Assembly (NCBI RefSeq): GCF_902506065.1
Contig: NZ_LR732912.1
Span: forward strand, 2,168,154 to 2,232,153
Source of the DNA: Arthrobacter sp. 9V
GTDB lineage: Bacteria; Actinomycetota; Actinomycetes; Actinomycetales; Micrococcaceae
DNA length: 64,000 nt
Reading direction: 5' to 3'
The translations under genes and the position numbers were made by a program. Positions 18,777 through 27,298 of the stretch are shown here, in pieces. The stretch's first letter is position 1; every line of letters starts with the position of its first letter. Below the pieces are notes generated by a model, which ran no database searches, was not told the DNA's origin, and worked only from the letters and a program-made list of their open reading frames with translations.

Positions 18777-19978
18777 CGCTGCACATCCTCGCTTGTGGTG
18801 GGCTTTCGGGATTTCTTTTTCTTCCGGAACCGCACGGCGTGCCCGGCTTCTTCAACTTCGACGGCGTTATGGTGGCCAACGTGCGACCTCCGGGAAACGA
18901 CGAACATGAAGACCACCGCAGACGTGCCTACGACTGCGGCGATGATGACGCCTACGACGCCGATGCTCACCAGGAGAGCGGTCAGCGCGCCCACAATGGC
19001 CGAGGCCGGCAGTGTGAACAACCAACCCAGAGCAATCTTGCCGGCGGTACCCCATCGGACGGACGTCCCCTTGCGGCCAAGACCCGAGCCGATGACTGAG
19101 CCGGAGGCAACCTGCGTGGTGGAAAGGGCGAAGCCCAGGTGCGATGAGGCCAGGATGGCCGAGGCGGTGCTGGTTTCAGCGGAGAAACCCTGTGCCGGCT
19201 TAACCTCGGTGAGTCCCGAGCCCATGGTACGGATGATGCGCCAGCCACCTGCATAGGTACCGATGGCGATGGCCAAAGCACAGGCTGTGATGACCCAGAA
19301 CTGCGGGCCGCTGCCCGGAGCCTGAGTGCCACCTGCGATGAGCACCAGGGTGATGATGCCCATGGTCTTCTGCGCATCATTCGTTCCATGCGCGAGGGCC
19401 ACAAGGCTTGATGTGAAAATCTGTCCAGTGCGGAAGCCGCCACGTTTCTGCGTGAGCTTGTCGCCCGTTTCGGGATCGTGCCGTGAGGTCAGTGCATAGG
19501 CCAGACGGGTACAGATGTACGCTACGAGTCCGGCGATGAGCGGCGCGAAGACGGCGGGCAGGATCACCTTCTGCAGCACGGTCTCAAAGTTGATGGAGTG
19601 GAAGCCGATGCCCACTACTGCTGCGCCGATGAGGCCGCCGAACAGGGCATGCGATGAACTTGATGGCAGGCCCTTAAGCCAGGTGATCATATTCCACAGG
19701 ACGGCACCCATAAGCCCGGCAAAAATGATGTCCGGCGTAATGTGAATGCCCTCTGACCCTTCCCGGATCAGTCCACCGGAGATGGTTTTTGCCACTTCCG
19801 TGGAGAGGAATGCGCCGACGAGGTTGAGCACGGCAGCCAGGGCGACAGCCGTCTTGGGCTTGATCGCCCCCGTTGCGATAGGCGTAGCCATCGCGTTGGC
19901 AGTGTCGTGAAACCCGTTGGTGAAGTCAAAGAATAGGGCCAACGCTATTACCAGCGCGACCATGAAGGTGATATCCAC
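18773..19978 (-). CDS. PiT-family inorganic phosphate transporter
   Basis: The 401-residue membrane protein carries both inverted PiT signatures: FDFTNGFHDTANAMATPIATGA at the N-terminus and ALAHGTNDAQKTMGIITL in the second half. About ten membrane helices are present. PiT carriers take up metal-phosphate complexes by H+ or Na+ symport with low affinity. The C-terminal 40 residues are basic and cytoplasmic. It is the first gene of a two-gene unit with the small membrane protein. I see no Pho-box-like repeat that I could defend in the 180 bp upstream. Confidence 0.93.
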   Translation of the reverse strand: MDITFMVALVIALALFFDFTNGFHDTANAMATPIATGAIKPKTAVALAAVLNLVGAFLSTEVAKTISGGLIREGSEGIHITPDIIFAGLMGAVLWNMITWLKGLPSSSSHALFGGLIGAAVVGIGFHSINFETVLQKVILPAVFAPLIAGLVAYICTRLAYALTSRHDPETGDKLTQKRGGFRTGQIFTSSLVALAHGTNDAQKTMGIITLVLIAGGTQAPGSGPQFWVITACALAIAIGTYAGGWRIIRTMGSGLTEVKPAQGFSAETSTASAILASSHLGFALSTTQVASGSVIGSGLGRKGTSVRWGTAGKIALGWLFTLPASAIVGALTALLVSIGVVGVIIAAVVGTSAVVFMFVVSRRSHVGHHNAVEVEEAGHAVRFRKKKKSRKPTTSEDVQR

Positions 19979-20159
19979 CTGTTGCCCAATCTGCAGAGTC
20001 GACGACGTTCAGCAGTTTCACTTCCCCATACCTGCCATCCACAGCATAGTTCAGCAAGTGTTCAACTGACTCGGCTTGCGGGATTCACTCCGGCGGGCTT
20101 GAAACCTTAAGAATCCTACGTGCCTTACGGTGAGCGGACAAACGTGCGGGGGCCCGGGT

Positions 20160-20678
20160 TCACCCCAGATATGCCCTGACGGCCGCGAGGTCACGACGGG
20201 AAAGACCCTTACGGGGATCCGGTGAGATGCAAAGCACATGGTCTTGTTGGTATTCGGCCCAGGATCGCGCGTCCGACTCCTGGCTGAGTTGATCGTCCAG
20301 CCATATGATCCGATCGCTGCCCGAGGTGGCCAGGTCCTTTTGGAGGGCCACCAACTTCCACCACTCGGGGGCTTCATCCCAGCCCAGGCTCGATAGCACC
20401 GGCCAGTCTTGTCCGTTCAGGCCGATGGCGGGGCAGAGAAACTCCGGGGCGAGGCCCTCCCATGTGGTCAGCCAGACAAATCGTGCATTGGGGTGACGGG
20501 CGAGGTCGTTGAGTTCAACAACTACTTCCGGCGCAAAAGCGACGTCGAGGATTCCGGCGTCAACGAAGCTCCACTCGCTTCCCCAATCGGTGGTTCCCAT
20601 GGGACTGAAGGGGTTCACCACGCCGTCGACGTCCAGATAAACGGACACCATCGCAGCGGCACCTTGGCTGGTGTTCAT
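20160..20678 (-). CDS. HAD-like hydrolase of unknown function
   Basis: A 172-residue protein with the HAD motif I at YLDVDGVVNP (Asp16 and Asp18 from the ATG at 20678) and a motif IV-like IIWLDDQLS near the C-terminus. Between them FVWLTTWEGLAPEF supplies a Thr at the motif II position. It resembles the small HAD proteins grouped with the RNA-repair associated HAD family, but the substrate is unknown. A later ATG at 20651 is an alternative start that still keeps motif I. It is divergent from the kynurenine operon. Confidence 0.75.
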   Translation of the reverse strand: MNTSQGAAAMVSVYLDVDGVVNPFSPMGTTDWGSEWSFVDAGILDVAFAPEVVVELNDLARHPNARFVWLTTWEGLAPEFLCPAIGLNGQDWPVLSSLGWDEAPEWWKLVALQKDLATSGSDRIIWLDDQLSQESDARSWAEYQQDHVLCISPDPRKGLSRRDLAAVRAYLG

Positions 20679-20768
20679 TGCCACTCCCCTTCCCCCAAGT
20701 TTGAGCATCAGCCTACGCGAGAACTACGGCGCAAAGTCCTGGCGCTTGGATCATCGAGAATCAAACTC

Positions 20769-20802
20769 TTGACGTGCGTCATGCAAGTGATATTCTCGAA
20801 CC
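20769..20802 (+). promoter_or_regulatory. kynA promoter with overlapping palindrome; probably leaderless
   Basis: TTGACG (20769-20774) and TATTCT (20791-20796) are separated by 16 bp, which makes a credible sigma-70-type promoter. The expected transcription start, about 7 nt after the -10, falls on the A of the kynA ATG at 20803, and there is no ribosome site before that ATG. The -35 overlaps the perfect inverted repeat TGACG-TG-CGTCA (20770-20781), a plausible operator for the PaaX-like regulator of the operon or another repressor. Confidence 0.65.
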
Positions 20803-21672
20803 ATGGAAAAGCCACCAGTCCATTCCGCCCACAGCGTCCGCGACATCGAGGACAGCGTCCGCACCGATTTCCGGCATGCCATGTCCTACGGCGGTTATTT
20901 GGACCTCGACAGCCTGCTCAGCTCCCAGCACCCGCTCAGCGAACCCGAGCACCACGATGAATTGCTGTTCATCATCCAGCATCAGACCAGTGAACTTTGG
21001 CTGAAGCTGGTCCTGCACGAACTGTTGGAAGCCAGGCGGCTTTTCGACGCCGACAACCTCGGCAAGGCGCTTAAGTGCATCGCCAGGGTCAAGGCCATCC
21101 AGCGAACCATGACCGAGCAGTGGTCCGTGCTGGGAACCCTCACGCCGCGCGAGTACGCCCAATTCCGCGGCTTCCTGGGGAGCTCGTCAGGCTTTCAGTC
21201 GTATCAATACCGCGGCGTGGAGTTTCTGTTGGGCAACAAGAACCGCGGGATGCTGCGCGTCTTTGAAAGTGAACCAGAGGCCCATGCCCTGCTCAGCCGG
21301 CTCCTGGAAGAGCCCACGTTGTATGACGCGTTCCTGAGGGTCCTCGCCCGCGCCGGATATGACATCCCTGCCGACATTCTGGAGCGGGACAGCAGCGAAC
21401 CGTGGACGTTCCGTAAAGACCTTGTGCCCATCTTCCAGAAGATCTACGAATCGGACGACACCCCTTGGGGCCTGTATGAAGCCTGCGAAGATCTGGTGGA
21501 CATTGAGGACAACTTCCAAGCCTGGCGGTTCCGCCACCTACGAACGGTCCAGCGCACCATCGGATTCAAGGTAGGCACCGGCGGATCCTCGGGAGTGGAC
21601 TTCCTGAAGCGGGCCCTGGACCTCACATTCTTCCCTGAGCTCTACGCCGTCCGCACCGAGATCGGCAACTAA
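20803..21672 (+). CDS. kynA: Tryptophan 2,3-dioxygenase
   Basis: This haem enzyme opens the indole ring of L-tryptophan to N-formylkynurenine. The 289-residue sequence has YGGYLDLDSLLSSQHPLS, then LFIIQHQTSELWLKL with His60 matching the active-site His of the Xanthomonas enzyme, and FRHLRTVQRTIGFKVGTGGSS with His245 as the likely proximal haem ligand. It is first in the operon kynA-kynU-paaX-like, 46 bp before kynU. No formamidase gene (kynB) is in the operon, so deformylation must come from elsewhere. Confidence 0.96.
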   Translation: MEKPPVHSAHSVRDIEDSVRTDFRHAMSYGGYLDLDSLLSSQHPLSEPEHHDELLFIIQHQTSELWLKLVLHELLEARRLFDADNLGKALKCIARVKAIQRTMTEQWSVLGTLTPREYAQFRGFLGSSSGFQSYQYRGVEFLLGNKNRGMLRVFESEPEAHALLSRLLEEPTLYDAFLRVLARAGYDIPADILERDSSEPWTFRKDLVPIFQKIYESDDTPWGLYEACEDLVDIEDNFQAWRFRHLRTVQRTIGFKVGTGGSSGVDFLKRALDLTFFPELYAVRTEIGN

Positions 21673-21718
21673 CCACACCGCCCGGCCTCTGCCACCCAAC
21701 ACTTCCGCAGGAGGAACA

Positions 21719-22957
21719 ATGACTACAGCACAACAGACCCAAAAGCCAACATCGGCCGAGTTGGACGCCGCTGATCCCCTCGCCGCACAGCGTGATGCTT
21801 TCTACGCGCCCGACGCCGGTCAGCTCGCCTCGTATTTGGACGGCAACTCCCTTGGGCGCCCGCTGAAGGTCACCTCCGCGAATCTTGCATCCTTTGTTCA
21901 CGACGCCTGGGGCAGCCGCCTCATCCGAGGGTGGGACGAACAGTGGATGGACGAGCCCACCGCAGTGGGAGACCTCATCGGCAAGGTGACTCTGGGTGCG
22001 GCCCCGGGGCAGACCACAGTGGGTGACTCCACCTCGGTAATGCTCTACAAGATGATCCGCGCCGCCGTGGATGCCCAGCCGGGCCGCGACGAAATCATCA
22101 TCGACCGCGACAACTTCCCTACTGACCGGTTCATCATTGAAGGCATTGCCAAGGAGCGCGGTGCCACCATCAAGTGGATTGCTGCCAACCCTGCCAGTGG
22201 TGTTCGCGCCGAAGACCTGGACGGGCTGCTGGGCGAGCGGACCGCCGTCGTGGTCCTCAGCCACGTTGCCTACCGCTCCGGGTTCCTTGCCGATGCCCAA
22301 GGAATCACGGCCAAGGTGCATCAGGCCGGCGCCCTGATGTTGTGGGACGTGTGCCATTCCGTGGGTTCAGTGCCCATGGAACTAGACGAATGGGGCGTGG
22401 ACCTTGCGGTCGGCTGCACCTACAAATACCTCAACGGCGGCCCCGGCTCGCCCGCCTTCGCCTATGTCAACTCTTCGCAGCAGGATCGCTTGCAGCAACC
22501 CATCTGGGGCTGGATGGGTGCAGATAACCCGTTTGGAATGACGGAGTCCTACGAGCCCGCTCGGGGCATTCGCAGGTTCATCACCGGAACACCTCCGGTG
22601 CTTGCCATGCAGCCGATGAAGGACATGCTGGAACTGATCGCGTCCGTGGGAATGGATGCTGTACGCGAGAAGTCGATCAAGCTGACCGAATACGCGATCG
22701 CACTCTCCGAGGAACATTTGGTCCCCCTTGGTGCAGAAATCGTCAGTCCCCGGAACCCTGCGGAGCGCGGCTCCCACATCACCGTGGACCACCCGCTCTT
22801 CGCTGACGTGACGGCCAAACTCTGGGAGAAGGGTGTCATCCCCGATTTCCGTCCCCCGCACGGCCTGCGCATTGGACTCTCGCCCCTGAGCACCAGCTAC
22901 GCCGAGGTCGAGTTGGGAGTCGCAGCCATCCGCGAGGCCCTCTCCGAATCACTGTGA
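21719..22957 (+). CDS. kynU: Kynureninase
   Basis: PLP-dependent kynureninase cleaves kynurenine to anthranilate and alanine. The 412-residue protein shows YLDGNSLGRPL near residue 38, VVLSHVAYRSGFL, the LWDVCHSVGSVPMEL segment, and the PLP lysine in GCTYKYLNGGPG (Lys236). A good ribosome site, AGGAGG, lies 7 bp before the ATG. With kynA it routes tryptophan to anthranilate and alanine, for catabolism or as precursors. Confidence 0.96.
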   Translation: MTTAQQTQKPTSAELDAADPLAAQRDAFYAPDAGQLASYLDGNSLGRPLKVTSANLASFVHDAWGSRLIRGWDEQWMDEPTAVGDLIGKVTLGAAPGQTTVGDSTSVMLYKMIRAAVDAQPGRDEIIIDRDNFPTDRFIIEGIAKERGATIKWIAANPASGVRAEDLDGLLGERTAVVVLSHVAYRSGFLADAQGITAKVHQAGALMLWDVCHSVGSVPMELDEWGVDLAVGCTYKYLNGGPGSPAFAYVNSSQQDRLQQPIWGWMGADNPFGMTESYEPARGIRRFITGTPPVLAMQPMKDMLELIASVGMDAVREKSIKLTEYAIALSEEHLVPLGAEIVSPRNPAERGSHITVDHPLFADVTAKLWEKGVIPDFRPPHGLRIGLSPLSTSYAEVELGVAAIREALSESL

Positions 22958-22964
22958 GCCGGAA

Positions 22965-23834
22965 ATGAGTGCCGTCCTTGACGACATGGACTCCCGCCCC
23001 GGGAGTACAACATCCTTGCTGCGCACCGTTATTGGGCTGTATCTGCGTGATGCAGGGGGGTGGATGTCCACGAAGGACATTGTGACCCTCATGGAAGCCT
23101 TGGGTACCTCCGGAACAGTAACCCGGACCGCCCTGGGGCGGCTTCGCAAAAAAGATGTGGTGTTGCAGGAGTCCCGCCAGGGTTTGCCGGGGTTCACGCT
23201 GACCAAGGGCGCCGCAACCATGCTGGCCCGCGGCGACCGCAGGATCTACAACCCCCGGAGTATGTCGGAGTCTGATCCGTGGTGCTTGATTTCCTTCTCC
23301 ATTCCGGAGACGGAACGCGAAAAACGGCATCAGCTACGGCGCCGGCTGCATTGGATCGGCTGCGGGACGGTAGCTGCCGGTCTCTGGATCTGCCCCGACT
23401 CGCTGCGGTTGGAGGTGGAGGAGATCCTCGCAGATCTGGAGCTGCGGGCCATGGCCACCATCTTCGTGACGGAAACTCCGCTGGTGGGCGGCACCCTTCA
23501 GGATGCCGCCTCCAAGTGGTGGGATCTGGACGCCGTAGCCGAACTCCACAGGGACTTCATCAGCGAGCACGGATCAGGCGGCGTCAACGGCGTGGGTACG
23601 TGGCTGCCTGCCGGTCACCAGGTGGAGCCATCTCCCGAGGTTTTTGCGGCGTACGTCCAATGCATCGACCGGTGGCGGATCATCCCGTACCTCGACCCCG
23701 GACTGCCGTCGGCTTTTCTGCCTGCGGACTGGCCCGGGGCTGAAGGTACTGCCTTGTTCAGCCGGATAGTTGCTGCCTATTCGGAACCGAGTGGGGAGTT
23801 TGTGCGCAAGACGCTGAGTGCTTCTGCTGACTAG
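22965..23834 (+). CDS. PaaX-family transcriptional regulator
   Basis: The 289-residue protein has an N-terminal winged helix (LLRTVIGLYLRDAGGWMSTKDIV, then TRTALGRLRKKDVV) and the PaaX core with DPWCLISFSIPE and RRRLHWIGCGTVAAGLWICPD. PaaX proteins are GntR-like repressors, first known for phenylacetyl-CoA control. Here, 7 bp after kynU and in the same operon, it most likely controls kynurenine catabolism, as aromatic-pathway PaaX paralogues do elsewhere. The palindrome at the kynA -35 is the obvious candidate target. The stop shares CTAG with the converging transporter. Confidence 0.88.
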   Translation: MSAVLDDMDSRPGSTTSLLRTVIGLYLRDAGGWMSTKDIVTLMEALGTSGTVTRTALGRLRKKDVVLQESRQGLPGFTLTKGAATMLARGDRRIYNPRSMSESDPWCLISFSIPETEREKRHQLRRRLHWIGCGTVAAGLWICPDSLRLEVEEILADLELRAMATIFVTETPLVGGTLQDAASKWWDLDAVAELHRDFISEHGSGGVNGVGTWLPAGHQVEPSPEVFAAYVQCIDRWRIIPYLDPGLPSAFLPADWPGAEGTALFSRIVAAYSEPSGEFVRKTLSASAD

Positions 23835-25174
23835 CTTCGGTTCCGGGCTGCGACGCCCCGCCAGTAGGGCTCCCCGAGCTGTTCGATGGGCGTCTTGGCA
23901 GTCTCCCGGGAGAAGAAGGCGGCCACTCCTGCAATTGCCATGCACAGGACGGCGAAGCAGGCCACCGGGAACCAGCCGTCGCTGCCCTTGCCGAGGAGCA
24001 GGCCCGCAATCAATGGAGCGAATCCAGCAACCACCAAACCCAGCTGGTTGCCCAGGGCCATTCCGGAGTACCGGACCGGCGCGGCAAAAAGCTCGGCAAA
24101 GTAGGCGGGCCAGATCCCGTTGAAGCAGGAGTAGAGCAAGGTCATGTTCACGAATGCGGCAGCAAAAACCAAGAGGATGTTGCCGGTGGACAGGGCCCCG
24201 AAGTAGGCGAAGATCGTCACCGAACAACCGATGGCCGCCGTCAACAACAGAGGACGCCGGCCCACCCGGTCAGAGATCCTGGCGGCCAAGGGCATCACGA
24301 ACATGGACAGGCCGATTGCCACGGCATTGACGGTAAGAATCGATGCTTTGTCGAATCCCGCAGCTCCGGTGGCATAGGACAGGCCGAAGACCGTGAAGAT
24401 GGTTTGCATGACCGACATGATGGACATGCCAACCACCTTGACCACATCTGCCGATTGAAAGCGCAGGACTTCCCGGATCGGCATCGGCGCAACTGACTTG
24501 CGCTCCTTCGATTCTTCGAACACCGGCGTTTCATCCAAGTGGGTCCGCACCCAGTAGGCGATGGCCAGCACCACGATGGAAAGCCAGAAAGGTACGCGCC
24601 AGCCCCAACTCATGAGTGCTTCTGTGGGAAGCGCCGCAACGGGGATGAAAACAAGCGTGGCAAGCACCATCCCTGAGGCATATCCGGTCATGACAAAGCT
24701 GGTGAAGAACCCACGCCGGCCCTCGGGAGAGTGTTCCAAGGTCAGCGTGGAGGCGCCCGCCGATTCGGCACCGGCGGAAAAGCCCTGCGCAAGGCGGCCC
24801 ACCACCAGAAGAATCGGAGCCCAGACACCGATCTGGTTGTAGCTGGGCAGGAAACCAATACCCAGGGAAGCAAGGCCCATGACGCTCAGCGTGATGAGCA
24901 GAATCTTCTTCCTGCCCAGTTTGTCACCGAAATGGCCCATCACCAGTCCACCCACCGGGCGGGCGACGTAGGCCACCCCGAAAGTAGCGAACGCACCGAT
25001 CAGGCCAACGGCAGGGTCATCTGAAGGAAAGAAAAGCGGACCGAACACCAAAGCTGCGGCCGAGCCGTAAATAAAGAAGTCGTAGTACTCCAGGGTGCTC
25101 CCCAGGAATGAGGCCAGGGCCGCTTTTCCGGGGGTCTTGCGCAGCGTTGCGGGCTGCCGGGTAGTGCTTGTCAT
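23831..25174 (-). CDS. MHS-family (metabolite:H+ symporter) MFS transporter
   Basis: The 447-residue membrane protein has the MHS hallmarks: GSTLEYYDFFIYGSAAALVF in TM1, VARPVGGLVMGHFGDKLGRKK between TM2 and TM3, and GRLAQGFSAGAESAGA in TM4. Relatives such as ShiA, KgtP and PcaK-like carriers import organic or aromatic acids with protons. It is last in a minus-strand group after the Dabb, FAD-oxidoreductase and SDR genes, so it probably imports the substrate of that pathway. Confidence 0.9.
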   Translation of the reverse strand: MTSTTRQPATLRKTPGKAALASFLGSTLEYYDFFIYGSAAALVFGPLFFPSDDPAVGLIGAFATFGVAYVARPVGGLVMGHFGDKLGRKKILLITLSVMGLASLGIGFLPSYNQIGVWAPILLVVGRLAQGFSAGAESAGASTLTLEHSPEGRRGFFTSFVMTGYASGMVLATLVFIPVAALPTEALMSWGWRVPFWLSIVVLAIAYWVRTHLDETPVFEESKERKSVAPMPIREVLRFQSADVVKVVGMSIMSVMQTIFTVFGLSYATGAAGFDKASILTVNAVAIGLSMFVMPLAARISDRVGRRPLLLTAAIGCSVTIFAYFGALSTGNILLVFAAAFVNMTLLYSCFNGIWPAYFAELFAAPVRYSGMALGNQLGLVVAGFAPLIAGLLLGKGSDGWFPVACFAVLCMAIAGVAAFFSRETAKTPIEQLGEPYWRGVAARNRS

Positions 25175-25215
25175 GCGATTCTCCTTTGAATGGCGCAGGT
25201 TCGAAAATTCCGAGG

Positions 25216-25506
25216 CTAAAGCGGAAAATCAACGGCGATAATTTGCTCGCTGTTGGGGAACGAGTACTTTTTGAGCGGTTCATGCAGCGGGTGCGTGTTG
25301 TAGACCTCAAGGTCTTCCACGGCATTGAAGTCAGCAACGATCGCGTAATCGAACGACCTATCCTGCTTCAGCACATCCGCTCCGTGGCTGAGGCTCAAGA
25401 GCCCTGGAACGTTGCCCTCCATCCGGTCCAGGCCAGCGATCCATGCAGCCCTCTCCGCGGCTGGAAAGTCCGGCTTGAATTTGAAGAGCACTGCGTGGCG
25501 GATCAT
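25216..25506 (-). CDS. Dabb-family (dimeric alpha/beta barrel) protein
   Basis: A 96-residue stand-alone Dabb domain: MIRHAVLFKFKPDF at the start, LSHGADVLKQDRSFDYAIVADF in the middle, and YNTHPLHEPLKKYSFP at the end. The family includes stress-responsive proteins and small cyclases or isomerases such as olivetolic acid cyclase. Its ATG overlaps the stop of the FAD-oxidoreductase by 4 bp (ATGA). The coupling implies a shared pathway; an isomerase or cyclase step is a guess. Confidence 0.88.
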   Translation of the reverse strand: MIRHAVLFKFKPDFPAAERAAWIAGLDRMEGNVPGLLSLSHGADVLKQDRSFDYAIVADFNAVEDLEVYNTHPLHEPLKKYSFPNSEQIIAVDFPL

Positions 25507-27203
25507 GCTCCGACTCCTGGATCAGCGCCGGCTCCGGCGCCCACGTACGCTGCTGAAACGGATTCTTCCGAGACGTACTCTGCCGGTTGCCCGGCTATGG
25601 TGCGGCCTGCGAGGTACCCCATGGTCATGATGGGACCCAGCGTTGCCCCGGCGCCCGGGTATCCGGCAGCATAGGCATTCTCCGTGGTGTTTCCAGCGGC
25701 GAACAGCCCGGGAATTGCTTGTCCGTCCACGTCCAGGACTCTTGCCGAACCATCGGTGGCAACTCCCCCGTTACTGCCGAAGGCACCATTGACCACTTCC
25801 ATGGCATAGAAGGGTCCTGACTGCAAGGGTCCGAGGGAAGGGTTGGGCCACGGGCAGTCGTCATCGCCCCAGTACTTGTCGTAGGCGCTTTCGCCGCGCC
25901 CGAAGTCAGGGTCCTGTCCCTTCAGGGCGTCTTCATTGAAGCGAGCCACCGTGGCTTGAAGGTTATCCGCGGGGACACCAATCTTTGCTGCGAGTCGGGC
26001 CAATGTGGGAGCTTCCACCAGGTAGTCCGGCGTCGGCTGGCCCGCACGGTGGGCGAGGACGCCGTAGCGCTCCAGGTAGCTGTGATCGAACACCACATGC
26101 GCCGGTGTGTTCAAGGTTTGGTTGTTGGGCGAATCCCATGACTGGAGGCATCGCGCGAGGTCGTTATAGTTCTGGGATTCGTTGGCGAAGCGGCGGCCAT
26201 GGCGATTAATCATGAGGGAGCCCGGACCTTGCCGCTCGAAGCGGAGCAGGGTTCCAACAGGTTGGCCGTCCCGACTGTCTCCGGTGATGGACATCGGAGC
26301 CCACCATGCTTCCCGTGTGCCGCGGGTTTGTGCACCGATTCTTTGAGCCATCCTCAGGCCATCGCCGGTGTTCGAAGGAGGCGAGCACATGATGTACAGC
26401 CGCGAGGCCAGCAACGAGTCCGCCAAGGACTTGTCCCATTCGAAACCGCCCGTGGCGAGAACTACGCCGTCGTTTGCGTGGAAAGTTTCGCCCGACTCGA
26501 GCTGGACGCCTGCTACCCTGCCGGCGTCGGTCAGCAAACGATGTCCGCGTGCGCCAATCACCAACGCTGCGTGATCGCGGACAAGGCTAGCAAGAAGCAT
26601 CGAAACCAGCGCCTGCCCCTTGGCCACCAGGCCTTGCTCCTGCCGCTCTTTCAGCTCCTGCCAAGGGAACTTGGTGAAGGCGCCCCAGTTTTCATATTCC
26701 TGCATAGTGAAGGGCGCCCGGCCATCCGAGCGAACATGGACCGCGAGCTTCCCGAGTCCTGCACGGATGTTGTACAGCTCAGGTTCAACTGTCCTGCCAC
26801 CTTCCACCGAACCCGGGAGGTCCTGACGGTAGTCCGGGAAGTTGTCCAGGAAGATAAACCGTACGCCGCATTCGTCTTCGGTGAAGCGGAGCATGGTGTC
26901 GCCGTAGTTGAGCGCGGCGTCAAGCAGCTCTTCGCGGCTCCGGCCCCTTGCCACGGCCCTGATGTACTCAGCAGCGGCCGCCTTGGAGTCGTTCAGCCCC
27001 GCCTGGCGGGCGTGGTGGTTGTCCGCCACCCAAAGCATGCCGCCGGATACAGCCGAGGTGCCGCCCAGCAGCTCGGTCTTTTCCAGTACGACGACGGACT
27101 TGCCGGACCGTGCGGCCGTTGCCGCTGCCGTCAATGCCCCTGCGCCGGAACCGATGACGACGACGTCATAGGTATCTGATGGTGTGCCGTTGATGAATTG
27201 CAT
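25503..27203 (-). CDS. FAD-dependent oxidoreductase, ketosteroid dehydrogenase/fumarate reductase type
   Basis: The 566-residue flavoprotein has the Rossmann motif VVVIGSGAGALTAA (GxGxxG) near residue 12, LEKTELLGGTSAVSGGMLWV, the VVLATGGFEWD segment and the C-terminal flavin site FAAGNTTENAYAAGYPGAGATLG. This is the arrangement of the 3-ketosteroid-dehydrogenase/flavocytochrome c-type family, which oxidises or reduces C-C bonds next to a carbonyl. The ATG at 27203 has GAGAGG 7 bp upstream and is preferred to a codon at 27218. The C-terminus has a GAGAGAD repeat-like tail. A palindrome and a direct repeat in the 95-bp leader suggest its own promoter. Substrate unknown. Confidence 0.88.
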   Translation of the reverse strand: MQFINGTPSDTYDVVVIGSGAGALTAAATAARSGKSVVVLEKTELLGGTSAVSGGMLWVADNHHARQAGLNDSKAAAAEYIRAVARGRSREELLDAALNYGDTMLRFTEDECGVRFIFLDNFPDYRQDLPGSVEGGRTVEPELYNIRAGLGKLAVHVRSDGRAPFTMQEYENWGAFTKFPWQELKERQEQGLVAKGQALVSMLLASLVRDHAALVIGARGHRLLTDAGRVAGVQLESGETFHANDGVVLATGGFEWDKSLADSLLASRLYIMCSPPSNTGDGLRMAQRIGAQTRGTREAWWAPMSITGDSRDGQPVGTLLRFERQGPGSLMINRHGRRFANESQNYNDLARCLQSWDSPNNQTLNTPAHVVFDHSYLERYGVLAHRAGQPTPDYLVEAPTLARLAAKIGVPADNLQATVARFNEDALKGQDPDFGRGESAYDKYWGDDDCPWPNPSLGPLQSGPFYAMEVVNGAFGSNGGVATDGSARVLDVDGQAIPGLFAAGNTTENAYAAGYPGAGATLGPIMTMGYLAGRTIAGQPAEYVSEESVSAAYVGAGAGADPGVGA

Positions 27204-27214
27204 GGTGGTACCTC

Positions 27215-27265
27215 TCAATAGAGCGATTCAATAGAGCGATCTGGTCAAAAAGTGACCTGGTCACT
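27215..27265 (-). promoter_or_regulatory. Direct repeat plus 15-bp palindrome upstream of the FAD-oxidoreductase
   Basis: TCAATAGAGCGAT occurs twice back to back (27215-27227 and 27228-27240). Beside it lies AGTGACCTGGTCACT (27251-27265), a perfect palindrome around one central base, and a further GGTCA at 27243-27247 that pairs with TGACC at 27253-27257. The cluster fills the gap between the SDR stop and the FAD-oxidoreductase start. It looks like an operator region; the regulator is not identified. Confidence 0.5.
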
Positions 27266-27298
27266 CAAGAAATGTGGAGTTCCGGGTGGAGATGCTGC

